Source: Phycisphaerae bacterium (GTDB lineage Bacteria; Planctomycetota; Phycisphaerae; Phycisphaerales; UBA1924). Taken from it: a stretch of 64,000 bases of DNA. Each line of letters opens with the position of its first letter. Position 1 is the first letter of the stretch. Location of the stretch: the NCBI GenBank assembly GCA_016793805.1, contig JAEUIZ010000041.1, positions 1 through 64,000 of the forward strand, given 5' to 3'. The position numbers and the translations under genes are program-made. The notes beneath the pieces were generated by a model, which was not told where the DNA came from, ran no database searches, and worked only from the letters and a program-made list of their open reading frames with translations. This document shows positions 35,786 through 43,904 of the stretch, piece after piece.

Positions 35786-36907
35786 ATGAACAAAGGACTG
35801 AGCATGAGGCGGGTACACCGCACAACTCCGAGCCCGCTGGACCAGGTGCGGAGGCGGCACCGGGTCGGCGTGGGCGCGCCCAAGGGCGCGACCTCGGGTC
35901 GTCGCAAGTTGAGTGTGGAAGAGGAGCGGCTCCTCAACCGCATCATGGCGACGGAGCAGGACTTCATCGACAGCCCGGCCTTCTACGAGAAGGACGCGGA
36001 GCGTCGCATCTATGACGAGGCGCCGGACATCCAGAAGCCGGACACGAGCTGGTACCACCCGGTGATGGACGACCTCTCGTCGTCCAAGGGCCGCACCGTC
36101 AAGAGCGCCCAGCAGGTGATCCTCACGGGCGCCGAGGAGAAGGTGCTGTTCCACCAGTTCAACTACGCCCGGTACCGGATCTGGAAGATCCAGCAGGACG
36201 TGCTCGAGAGCACGGGGAAGAAGCCCTCGGCCGAGGAGGCCGAGGAGATCCTGCGCTGGTACCGCAAGGCGGACCTGATCCGCGAGCAGATCGCGGAGAC
36301 GAACCTGGCGCTGGTCCTGGCGATGGCGAAGCGCACGCGGATGAGCGAGGTGGACTTTGCCGACCTCGTCAGCGAGGGCAACATGGCGTTGCTCCGCGCG
36401 GTGGACAAGTTCGACGCGGGGCGCGGGTACAAGTTCAGCACCTACGCCTGCCGGGCGATTCTCAAGGCCTTCAGCCGCCAGGGCATGAAGTTGTCGAAGT
36501 ATCGCCAGCGGTTCCCGACGGACTTCGATCCGAAACTGGAGCGGTCGAACTTCCTCGAGACCAAGCGCACGACCTTCGAGCGTGACGCGGCCGAGGAGGT
36601 CAAGCGGATCGTGCTCGACAACCGTGCCGACCTGACCGACGTGGAGCGGACGGTGATCGAGCACCGCTTCGGGCTCGAGGCCGCCGACGGCGAGAAGCCC
36701 ATGACCCTCGAGCAGGTCGGGCAGATCATCGGGGTCACCAAGGAGCGGGTCCGCCAGATCCAGAACAAGGCGATGGAGAAGATCCGCGTGGAACTCGAGA
36801 CGCGGTTCCTCGGCAGCCGCCAGCCCGAGCAGCCGGGCGAGGGCCAGCCCGGACCCGACGGCCAGCCGGCCCAGTCGCCGACCCCGACCTCGCCCGCGCT
36901 CAACTGA
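35786..36907 (+). CDS. Sigma-70 family RNA polymerase sigma factor (group 2/3-like)
   Basis: A 373-residue sigma factor. Region 2 is complete (NLALVLAMAKRTRMSEVDFA, SEGNMALLRAVDKFD, GYKFSTYACRAILKAFSR, about 195-265). Region 4 is complete (DVERTVIEHRFGL, TLEQVGQIIGVTKERVRQIQ, about 300-350). The stretch between them is short, with no clear region 3, and region 1.1 is missing; instead a 150-residue unusual N-terminus carries basic and charged helices. The C-terminus is a Pro/Gln/Gly tail. This suggests a non-primary sigma factor, possibly lineage-specific. The start is the ATG after GGGAAGG. It has a long leader with its own promoter and a strong terminator. Confidence 0.88.
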   Translation: MNKGLSMRRVHRTTPSPLDQVRRRHRVGVGAPKGATSGRRKLSVEEERLLNRIMATEQDFIDSPAFYEKDAERRIYDEAPDIQKPDTSWYHPVMDDLSSSKGRTVKSAQQVILTGAEEKVLFHQFNYARYRIWKIQQDVLESTGKKPSAEEAEEILRWYRKADLIREQIAETNLALVLAMAKRTRMSEVDFADLVSEGNMALLRAVDKFDAGRGYKFSTYACRAILKAFSRQGMKLSKYRQRFPTDFDPKLERSNFLETKRTTFERDAAEEVKRIVLDNRADLTDVERTVIEHRFGLEAADGEKPMTLEQVGQIIGVTKERVRQIQNKAMEKIRVELETRFLGSRQPEQPGEGQPGPDGQPAQSPTPTSPALN

Positions 36908-36935
36908 GAAGCGCTCCACATCCAACGCATGACTC

Positions 36936-36970
36936 ACGGGCCCGGTCCTTGCGATCGGGCCCGTTTGCTT
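36936..36970 (+). terminator. Rho-independent terminator
   Basis: A 12-bp stem (36936-36947 with 36953-36964, one G-T pair), loop CTTGC, followed by TTGCTT. It lies 28 bp after the sigma-factor stop. Confidence 0.75.
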
Positions 36971-37080
36971 TGCATGGTTCTCGTGCGCTGGGTTCCGGCT
37001 CGGTCGCGTCCACCGGGTGGGCGGCGCCGAGGCTCTCGGGAGGGATCGTTGGTCTTGTCCGAATCGTGCCGCGGGACCGC

Positions 37081-37109
37081 TTGACACGACGCACGCGATC
37101 TGCTATACG
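37081..37109 (+). promoter_or_regulatory. Sigma-70-like promoter
   Basis: TTGACA (37081-37086), 17-bp spacer, TATACG (37104-37109): the clearest promoter in the window. It serves the trypsin-like protease gene with a leader of about 65 nt. Confidence 0.75.
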
Positions 37110-37180
37110 GGCCATCGTCGTCGCAACACAGGGCGCCGACAACGGACCTCTTTGTCCGCAGGGAGAGAAGGAGACACGAC

Positions 37181-38296
37181 ATGAGAGTTGACCGGCCGCG
37201 CGCGCGCACATTCGTTGCGGTTCTCGTTTGCCTGTCCGGATCGGTGTGGGCCCAAACCGACACCGGGCCAAGCCAGCAGACCACGGGTTTCTGGGCGCCC
37301 TACGGCAACCGGATCAACTCCGTGGTGGCCATCACCAACGGGTTCATCGGATCGGGCACGATCATCGACAAGCGCCCCGATCCCAATCCCAACTTCGGGT
37401 GGCTCTGCGTGCTGACCGCCAACCACGTCGTGGACCCGCAGGACCCCTCGATCGTGGCCGGAGGCGGATTCACCGGTCCGCACACGATCCACGTTGGCAA
37501 CAACCTCAACTCGGCGCTCGAGTCGTTCGGGGGCGCATCGAACATCGTCAAGTACGGGCAACGTCCCGTCGCGCAGGGCGGGCTCGGCGGCGTGGACATC
37601 GCGGTTCTCGGCGTGCGCGTTCCCGTCAACTCGCCCGCCTACACGCTGCTGACCCCGGTCTCCATGGTCGCCGTCAATCCGCAGCAACTCGTCAACGACC
37701 GGGCGAGGTTCTCCGAGATTGGTTTCGGCGGGACGGGCAACTTCGGGCCGGGCGGGATCACCCGGGCGGCGTTCGACGGTGAGAAGCGCTTCCAGAACAA
37801 CGAGATCGAACGCTTCGAGAACGTCAACGACGGCTACTACAACTACCAGGGCATCCAGTGGGACATGAACAAGGCCGCCGCTCCTGATCCCGGTGGGAAC
37901 CACCCCCTCCTCGTCGCCGAGGGCATCTCCTACGGCGGGGACTCCGGCGGACCGTACATGACCACCAACTCGCTCTTCACGAGCGTCAGCGCCTTCACCC
38001 GCGACGGCCCGAACGATCCCACCAACTGGCCCGGCGGGCTCATGGAGTTCTACTCCAACTCCATCATGGCCGTGCACACCCGCGGCAACACCACCCGGAT
38101 CGTCGGGAACCTCGATCCGTACACCAACCTCGCCGCCAATCCGCCGACCCACACCTGGGGCACGGGCGTCCCGCTCACCCAGGCCCGCATCGACTGGATC
38201 GGGCAGCAGTGCGCAATGATCCCGGCTCCGACCACCCTCGGAGTGCTGTTCGCGGCCGGCATCGTGGCCATCCGCCGCCGCCGCGTCGCTCGCTGA
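37181..38296 (+). CDS. Exported trypsin-like serine protease with PEP-CTERM-like tail
   Basis: A 371-residue protein: signal peptide (basic MRVDRPRARTF, then a hydrophobic run ending VWAQ), and a chymotrypsin-fold domain with triad His in LTANHVVDP, Asp in GVDIAVLGV and Ser in GDSGGPYM. The tail is APTTLGVLFAAGIVAIRRRR, a PEP-CTERM-like anchor with PAP in place of PEP. It should be exported, processed by an exosortase-type enzyme and left at the surface or in exopolymer. AGAAGGAGA precedes the ATG. All three triad residues are present, so it is probably active. Confidence 0.85.
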   Translation: MRVDRPRARTFVAVLVCLSGSVWAQTDTGPSQQTTGFWAPYGNRINSVVAITNGFIGSGTIIDKRPDPNPNFGWLCVLTANHVVDPQDPSIVAGGGFTGPHTIHVGNNLNSALESFGGASNIVKYGQRPVAQGGLGGVDIAVLGVRVPVNSPAYTLLTPVSMVAVNPQQLVNDRARFSEIGFGGTGNFGPGGITRAAFDGEKRFQNNEIERFENVNDGYYNYQGIQWDMNKAAAPDPGGNHPLLVAEGISYGGDSGGPYMTTNSLFTSVSAFTRDGPNDPTNWPGGLMEFYSNSIMAVHTRGNTTRIVGNLDPYTNLAANPPTHTWGTGVPLTQARIDWIGQQCAMIPAPTTLGVLFAAGIVAIRRRRVAR

Positions 38297-38344
38297 CGTC
38301 GGAGCGGTGTCGGCACGGATGCCGCACGCCAGAGCCTCGTGGAC

Positions 38345-38374
38345 GACCGCGCGGCGATGGAGCGCCGCGCGGTC
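38345..38374. other. Perfect inverted repeat between convergent genes
   Basis: A 12-bp stem 38345-38356 / 38363-38374 (GACCGCGCGGCG arm) with loop ATGGAG, midway between the protease and cmk stops. There is no T-run on either side; a factor-assisted or bidirectional terminator is possible. Confidence 0.45.
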
Positions 38375-38451
38375 CTCGACCCGTGGAGACGCGGCGACGG
38401 GCCGTGCGCACCGTACGGATCGCCCCGGCCGCGCCGACGTCGCGGCTCGAA

Positions 38452-39180
38452 CTACACCCGCTCTACGCGTGCCCGCACCAGGTCTTCGAGCCGGTCCACG
38501 ACCTGCTCGAAGGTCAGGCTCGTGGTGTCGACGAGTTCGGCGTCCGCGGGCCGGACCATCGCGCCCGTCGGCTTGGCCGCGTCCGCCCGGTCGCGCTCGA
38601 CCATCTCGCGCAGCAACTGATCCAGCGGGACGCTCGACCCCGCGGCGCGCAACTGCTCGGCCCGTCGGAGCGCCCGCACCGTCGGGTCGGCGTCGAGGTA
38701 CAACTTCACCGCGGCGTCGGGAAAGACGACCGACCCCTGGTCCCGGCCCTCGGTGACGAGCCGCGGATGCTGCCGCGCGATCTCGCGCTGCCGCGACACC
38801 ATGTGCGTCCGCAACTCGGGGATCGCCGAGACGGGCGAGACGATCGCGGTGACGTCGGGCTCGCGGATGCGCGACCCGAGCCGACGCCCGTTGGCGATGA
38901 TCGACGGCGGATCGTCGCTCCAATCGAAGTGAATGTTCGCCGCCACGACCGCCGCGACGATCGCCCTCGGATCGGCCAGCGGCAGGCCCTTCTCGATGAC
39001 GACGGCGGCGGCGGCGCGGTACATCGCGCCTGTGTCGAGGAAGTCGAGCCCCAGCCGGCGGGCCAGCGCCCGCGCAACCGACGACTTGCCCGTGCCCGCC
39101 GGGCCGTCGATCGTGATCACGATGGGCCTGGGTGTGGCGCTCACCAGTGGCCGTCCGCGTGCGATCAGGGCCTCGGGCAT
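38452..39180 (-). CDS. cmk: Cytidylate kinase
   Basis: A 242-residue (d)CMP kinase for pyrimidine nucleotide synthesis. It has the P-loop GPAGTGKSS, followed by LGLDFLDTGAMYRA (NMP-binding), TEGRDQGSVVFPDA, KLYLDADPTVRALRRAEQL, and a DTTSLTFEQV block near the end. The length is typical. The ATG is 13 bp after the stop of the upstream TIM-barrel gene, so the two form an operon. The longer upstream frame lies inside that gene and is rejected. Confidence 0.93.
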   Translation of the reverse strand: MPEALIARGRPLVSATPRPIVITIDGPAGTGKSSVARALARRLGLDFLDTGAMYRAAAAVVIEKGLPLADPRAIVAAVVAANIHFDWSDDPPSIIANGRRLGSRIREPDVTAIVSPVSAIPELRTHMVSRQREIARQHPRLVTEGRDQGSVVFPDAAVKLYLDADPTVRALRRAEQLRAAGSSVPLDQLLREMVERDRADAAKPTGAMVRPADAELVDTTSLTFEQVVDRLEDLVRARVERV

Positions 39181-39193
39181 GGACCGACCTCGC

Positions 39194-40030
39194 TCACGAG
39201 TCGTCCTCGTCGTTCGGCTCGGGCCCGTCCTCGCCCAAGAGCCGCTCCAGCAGCATCCGGCTCCGCTCCACCCCCAGTCTAGCGTCCCCGGTCCCGCGAT
39301 AGTCGATCGCGAGCGTTCCGTCATAGCCCACCGACAGGATCGCCTCGATCAGCGGCGCGAGGTCATACGCCGGGTGGGTGAGCCCGCCCTTGCCCTCCTC
39401 GATCTTCTGCGTCGCGGCGCAGACCGCGCTGGCGTAGGGCGTGAGGCGGCGGAGGTACGCGACCGGGTCCGCCGAGCCGGCCGCGGCCTCGAAGTCCGGG
39501 TACGTTCCGACGCGAAATCCACCGACCTTCTTGATGAGGTCCGTGACGTGCTCGGGCGCCGGCGCAATCCCCGGCCCGGGCGAGATCAGAACGTTCATCT
39601 CGAGTTTCTCGGCGCGGTCGACGGCCTTGCGCAGGTGCTGGGCCGTGCGCGCGAACGCGTCCGCGTCGTCGCTCGCGCCCGCGAGGCGAACCGCCACGGC
39701 GTTGCACCCCAGATAGTGCCCGGCCTGCACGACGTTCTGCACCCGCGCCACCGCCCCCGCCGTCACCGATTCGTCAGTCCCCCCGAAGGCCTGCGGCTCG
39801 GCCTCGACCAGCAGCAGGCACGCGCACCCGGCCTTGTCGGCCCGCTCGCGGAGCCGCTCCAGCCCCTCGCGGCTCACGCCCGCGAGCAGGTCCGTCGAGA
39901 GGTTCAGGCCGTGCAGGTTGAGGTCCTGCCGCGTGAACGAGGGGAGGTCGAGCAGGTCGAGCCTGGGCTTGCCCGTCTTCCCTCGCGCGAGCATCGATCG
40001 CAGCGAACTTGCCGTCAGCGTCAGCAGCAT
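39194..40030 (-). CDS. Sugar phosphate isomerase/epimerase-like TIM-barrel protein
   Basis: A 278-residue protein from the ATG at 40030 (a TTG 15 codons upstream is an alternative). It shows xylose-isomerase-like barrel features: DLPSFTRQDLNLHGLNLST, CLLLVEAEPQAFGG, LGCNAVAVRL, EMNVLISPGPGIAPAPEHV, and a C-terminal GYDGTLAIDYRGTGD. It ends in an acidic tail (GPEPNDEDDS). The usual Glu metal ligands are not all evident, so enzymatic activity is uncertain. It lies upstream of cmk in the same operon. Confidence 0.7.
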   Translation of the reverse strand: MLLTLTASSLRSMLARGKTGKPRLDLLDLPSFTRQDLNLHGLNLSTDLLAGVSREGLERLRERADKAGCACLLLVEAEPQAFGGTDESVTAGAVARVQNVVQAGHYLGCNAVAVRLAGASDDADAFARTAQHLRKAVDRAEKLEMNVLISPGPGIAPAPEHVTDLIKKVGGFRVGTYPDFEAAAGSADPVAYLRRLTPYASAVCAATQKIEEGKGGLTHPAYDLAPLIEAILSVGYDGTLAIDYRGTGDARLGVERSRMLLERLLGEDGPEPNDEDDS

Positions 40031-40077
40031 GCAGAGAGTGGCCTCGTACCAGGGCGCGCCGGGGGTGGGGGACAAGA

Positions 40078-40107
40078 GACGGCCGGGACAACGTCAGCCC
40101 GGCCGTC
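40078..40107 (-). terminator. Probable terminator hairpin
   Basis: A 10-bp perfect stem GACGGCCGGG / CCCGGCCGTC with a 10-base loop, after the stop of the thioredoxin-fold gene (minus strand). The downstream TCTTGT is weakly T-rich. Confidence 0.45.
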
Positions 40108-40253
40108 CGGAGGGGAGGCAGCGCAGCACGCCGAACATACCGACCCCAGCGTCGGTCCGTCAAACCCGGACGCCGCGGCATGGGCGCACCCTCCCGGTTC
40201 GGGCCGGGCCCGGCTGATCCGAGTCGCCCGCGACGCCGCGGCCCGCAGAGGGG

Positions 40254-41543
40254 CTACTTCTCGCGGCTGCGGATGTATTCGAGGTCCGCCGCCCGACGCC
40301 GCGCGATCCCTGGGTCGTTTGCCAGGATCGTGTCCACCGCGGTGCGGAACGAGGGGGACCGGACCGATCCGGCCCAGCGGATGACGCCGTCGGAACTGAC
40401 GACGATCGCGCCCGGAACGGGGAGTTTCTGCTGGCCCTGCCCGCCGAGCGAGGCCATGGCGGTGCTCGCCAGGTCGACCGCGAGCGTGTGCTTGTAGTTG
40501 CGCGAGCGCATGAACTGTCGGCCCTTGAGCGCCAGTTCCTCCAGGTTCTCGCCCTGCCCCTGCCCCGAGTTCTGAGACTCCAGGGTCGACTTGGTGACCA
40601 GCGCCCCATAGACCGCCAGGTCCCGCGAGTGCTTCTGCTGCAGGAGGTCCATCTGGTCCATCACCTTGTCGAAACTCGCGAGCACGTCGGGATGCCAGAA
40701 GTAGATCAAGATCCCGCGCCCCTGCACCTCGGGCTTCGACGGGAAGAAGCCCGTCGGCGAGAACCCGAGACGCACCTCGACCCGCTTGCCCTGCTGGTCC
40801 AGCAGCCCGAGTTGCTTCCCCGATTCCTCCTCGATCTTGGGCCACTCCGTCCACTCGTACGCGCGCTTCTCGGGCGCCGTGTACCCGGGCGGGAGCGGCG
40901 GGAGCCCCGACAGGTCGATCTCCGCGCGGATCGACTCGGTCCGACCCGCGGCCCGCAGCGCCGCCTGCTCGCGTTCCTTTCGGATCTTCGGGACGTCGCT
41001 CGCCTGCGCCGACGTCTCGGCGCACACCTCCGCGCACGCCTCCTCCACCGATGCCGCCGCGACCGAGGCGTAGCGCAGATGTCCCGCGCGGTCGAGGACG
41101 TAATACTCCGGCTGGTGATCGACCTTGAGGGCCGCGCGGAACGCGCCGTCCTTGTCATGGGCGATGCGGAACGTCACGCCGCGCTCCGACGCCGCCTTGA
41201 CCGCGTCCTCGAATCCTTGCGGGTGGTGCGCGCCAACGACGATGAGGCCCTGGCCGGCGAACTTGTCGGCCATCTTCTGCGCCAGCGGGAGCGCCTTGAG
41301 CGACGCCGGGTGCCAACTCGCCCACATCACCAAGAGCACGGGCTTCCCGTCGAGTTCCTCGGCTGTCGGCGCCGAGCCATTCGCCCACGCGGTCAGGCTC
41401 GGCCACGCCTCGGGGGGCAGGTTCCGCAACTCCATCGCGTCGAGCGTCGCCCGCCGGGCGCCGGTCGACTCGCGGACGATGTCCGCCATCGCGAATCCGG
41501 CCAGGGACGCCACCACCACCGCCGCGATCTTCCAGCGCACCAT
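40254..41543 (-). CDS. Exported protein with two cysteine-less thioredoxin-like domains
   Basis: A 429-residue protein with signal peptide (MVRWKIAAVVVASLAGFAMA). The first TlpA/AhpC-like domain (about 50-165) reads LLVMWASWHPASLKALPLAQ where active members read WASWCPPC; both redox cysteines are replaced (His, Ser). A second similar segment (about 265-400) reads ILIYFWHPDVLASFDKV and also lacks CxxC; it continues with VPGAIVVSSDGVIRWAG, a typical cis-Pro/strand region. It therefore probably binds or scaffolds rather than doing thiol exchange. GGAGG precedes the ATG at 41543, preferred over the ATG 12 bp upstream. Confidence 0.75.
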   Translation of the reverse strand: MVRWKIAAVVVASLAGFAMADIVRESTGARRATLDAMELRNLPPEAWPSLTAWANGSAPTAEELDGKPVLLVMWASWHPASLKALPLAQKMADKFAGQGLIVVGAHHPQGFEDAVKAASERGVTFRIAHDKDGAFRAALKVDHQPEYYVLDRAGHLRYASVAAASVEEACAEVCAETSAQASDVPKIRKEREQAALRAAGRTESIRAEIDLSGLPPLPPGYTAPEKRAYEWTEWPKIEEESGKQLGLLDQQGKRVEVRLGFSPTGFFPSKPEVQGRGILIYFWHPDVLASFDKVMDQMDLLQQKHSRDLAVYGALVTKSTLESQNSGQGQGENLEELALKGRQFMRSRNYKHTLAVDLASTAMASLGGQGQQKLPVPGAIVVSSDGVIRWAGSVRSPSFRTAVDTILANDPGIARRRAADLEYIRSREK

Positions 41544-41615
41544 GCGAGCCTCCATCCCGGACGAACGTCCGGCCGATCATCCTAGCGGAGTTTGACGCCC
41601 AGCCACGCCGAGGGT

Positions 41616-42476
41616 TCATCCCCGAAGCCGGTGCAGCGCGATCGCCCCCGCCGTGACGACGTTGAGCGAGTCCACCGACGGGTCGATCGGGATTCTCACC
41701 CGAACATCCGCCATCGCCATGGCCTCCGCCGACAGCCCGGGACCCTCCGCCCCGAGCATCACCGCGACGCGCGGCCCGGACGGGTCCAATCGCTCGATCG
41801 GCACCGCACCAGCCCCCGGCGTCAGCGCCACCAGCCGAAACCCCGCACGACGAACGTCCGCGAGCACCGCAGGCCAGGGCGTCGCCGTCGCAAACGGCAC
41901 CCGCAACGCCGAGCCCATCGAGACCCGGATCGCCTTCCGATACAGCGGGTCGCACGTCCCGGGCGACAGGACTACCGCCGCGCGATGCCTCGATCGCTCC
42001 GAACTGGCACCCCCGTCTTGCGCCGTCGCCTCCACGCCGCCCAGCGCCGCCGCCACGCGGAAGAGCCCGCCGACGTTGTCGTGGTTCGCCAGCCCCTCGA
42101 GCACCAGCACCCTCGTCGCCCGCGCCAGGACCTCCGCCAGCGTCGGCTCGGGCCAGCGATCCCCCGCCGCCAGCACCCCGCGATGGATGTGGAACCCGAC
42201 CACCCCGTCCATCACGCCCGGCCCCGCCAGATACACCGGCACCTCGGCGGGCAGCCGATCGATCGCGTCCCGCATCGACTCCAGCCGTGTCGGGGTGATG
42301 AGCACCGACCGCACCCGTCGGCCCGAGTCGATCAGCGTCCGCACGACCAACTCGCCCTCGGCCAGGAACACCCCGGGGCGGTCGCCCAACCCTGCGCGCG
42401 CCGCCAGTTGTCGATCACGCAGGTTGGCATAGTCCGCCACGCGCGGATCGGCGGGAGAGTCGATGGGGACGAGCAC
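41616..42476 (-). CDS. TrmH/SpoU-family RNA 2'-O-methyltransferase
   Basis: A 286-residue SPOUT-class enzyme. N-terminal substrate-binding domain: VFLAEGELVVRTLIDSG. Motif 1: VLEGLANHDNVGGLFR. Motif 2: MLGAEGPGLS. Motif 3: IPIDPSVDSLNVVTAGAIAL, the knot that binds S-adenosylmethionine. It methylates rRNA or tRNA ribose; the target is not determined. It starts with GTG at 42476. An insertion (residues about 155-170, ATAQDGGASSERSRHR) is unusual but does not break motifs. Confidence 0.85.
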   Translation of the reverse strand: MLVPIDSPADPRVADYANLRDRQLAARAGLGDRPGVFLAEGELVVRTLIDSGRRVRSVLITPTRLESMRDAIDRLPAEVPVYLAGPGVMDGVVGFHIHRGVLAAGDRWPEPTLAEVLARATRVLVLEGLANHDNVGGLFRVAAALGGVEATAQDGGASSERSRHRAAVVLSPGTCDPLYRKAIRVSMGSALRVPFATATPWPAVLADVRRAGFRLVALTPGAGAVPIERLDPSGPRVAVMLGAEGPGLSAEAMAMADVRVRIPIDPSVDSLNVVTAGAIALHRLRG

Positions 42477-42518
42477 GGGGGATCGTAACCCGTGCCCGAC
42501 GGCCCCTCGTCGCGACCG

Positions 42519-43682
42519 CTACTTCCCCTTGATCGCCGCGATCACCGCCTTCTCCAACTCCTCGCTCGGCCCGGCCCGCGTCGTCTTCTGCCGATCCGCC
42601 GGCAGCGTCTTCCACCACTCCAGCGTCGCCTTGCAGGTGTCCTCGACCGAACGGAACTTCAGCCCCTTGGCCACCGCGCGGCGGTTGCTCCAGCGGTGGA
42701 ACCCCGCCGTCTCGCCCTCGGGCGGGAGCCAGATCGGGAACTGCACCCCGTGCTTCTGGAGCGTCGCCGCGTCCGCCCAGGCCACCTTCGGCGACGTGCC
42801 CGCGGCCTTGGCGCACGACTCGATCACCTCGCCCATCGCCGTCGGCTCGTCCGGGCCCACCGCGTTGAACACACCCGCCGTCCCGTCCTCGATGAGCCGC
42901 ACGATCCACTCGCCGAGGTCCCGAACGTCGATGATCTGGATCGGGTCCCGCGGCGTCCCGGGCGCCAGCATCGCCTGCCGATCGCCCACCGCCCGCGACA
43001 CCCGCACCGGCCAGTACGTGAAGCGATCCGTCGGATCGCCCGGCCCGACGATGTACCCGGGCCTGATGTTCGCGCACCGGCCCGCGAACGCCTTCTCGGC
43101 CGCGTTCTCGCACAGCACCTTCAGCCCGCCGTAGTTCTCGAACTGCGAGCCCATCTCCTCGACCGTCTCGTCCTTGAGTTTCGCCACCGCGGCGGTCTCG
43201 TCCGCGTTGGGGGTGCTGTTGTCCGAGTACGCCGACACGCTCGAAATGAACACGTACTGCTGCGCCTGCGTCGCCAGCATCGAGGCCGAGGCGCGGACGA
43301 TCCGCGGGACGTACCCCGAGGTGTCCACCACCGCGTCCCACGAGCCGCCCTTGAGCGACTCCAGGCCCTTCGGGCTCGACGGGTCGGCGTCGTCGGCGTG
43401 CTTCTCCGGGTCGCGGTTGCCATAGAGCACCGTCACGCCCTCCGGGACCGCCGAGGGCCGACCCAGTTCCTGCCGACGCTTCTCGGTGCGGCCGCGGTTG
43501 AAGAGCGTCAGGACATGCCCGCGTGCCCGCGCCGCCTCGACCACCGCCGGCCCGAGGAACCCGGTCCCACCCAGCACCAGGATGCGCTTGGGTCCGCCCC
43601 ACCCGGCAAGCGCCGGCCGCGCCCCCGCCGCGAGCGCCACCGCCGTCCCCATCGACCGCGTCACAAAGTCCCGCCTGTTCAT
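42519..43682 (-). CDS. Tat-exported NAD-dependent epimerase/reductase (extended SDR)
   Basis: A 387-residue protein. The N-terminus MNRRDFVTRSMGTAVALAAG is a twin-arginine signal, so the protein is exported folded with its cofactor. The Rossmann motif VLGGTGFLGPAVVEAARARG follows, then DTSGYVP, FISSVSAYS, YGGLKVLCE (YxxxK) and IRPGYIVGPGD: an atypical extended SDR/epimerase. The C-terminus ends in charged helices. The substrate is unknown; exported sugar oxidoreductases are frequent in planctomycetes. There is no operon partner on the same strand closer than the SpoU gene. Confidence 0.82.
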   Translation of the reverse strand: MNRRDFVTRSMGTAVALAAGARPALAGWGGPKRILVLGGTGFLGPAVVEAARARGHVLTLFNRGRTEKRRQELGRPSAVPEGVTVLYGNRDPEKHADDADPSSPKGLESLKGGSWDAVVDTSGYVPRIVRASASMLATQAQQYVFISSVSAYSDNSTPNADETAAVAKLKDETVEEMGSQFENYGGLKVLCENAAEKAFAGRCANIRPGYIVGPGDPTDRFTYWPVRVSRAVGDRQAMLAPGTPRDPIQIIDVRDLGEWIVRLIEDGTAGVFNAVGPDEPTAMGEVIESCAKAAGTSPKVAWADAATLQKHGVQFPIWLPPEGETAGFHRWSNRRAVAKGLKFRSVEDTCKATLEWWKTLPADRQKTTRAGPSEELEKAVIAAIKGK

Positions 43683-43904
43683 GCTGAGTTCCTTGTCTGT
43701 GCCGACCGCCCGGGCTGGGGCACTCCGGCCCCTTGGGCAATGTGGATGACGGAGATGCGCGAGGATGCCGGACCCGCCACGTCTGATAATCTCAGCGTGC
43801 ATCCTATTCGGTGTGACTTGCGAATCTCTGACATCCTTGGAGTCGTTCTTGGGGTACACTCCGATCAGAGCCAAAGTTGCCGATTCGTGATAGGATTGTC
43901 CGCA

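Noticed and set aside
42492..43904. Long N-terminal extension of the cytochrome gene
   Set aside because: Runs antisense through the SDR gene; the signal peptide begins at the ATG at 43905.
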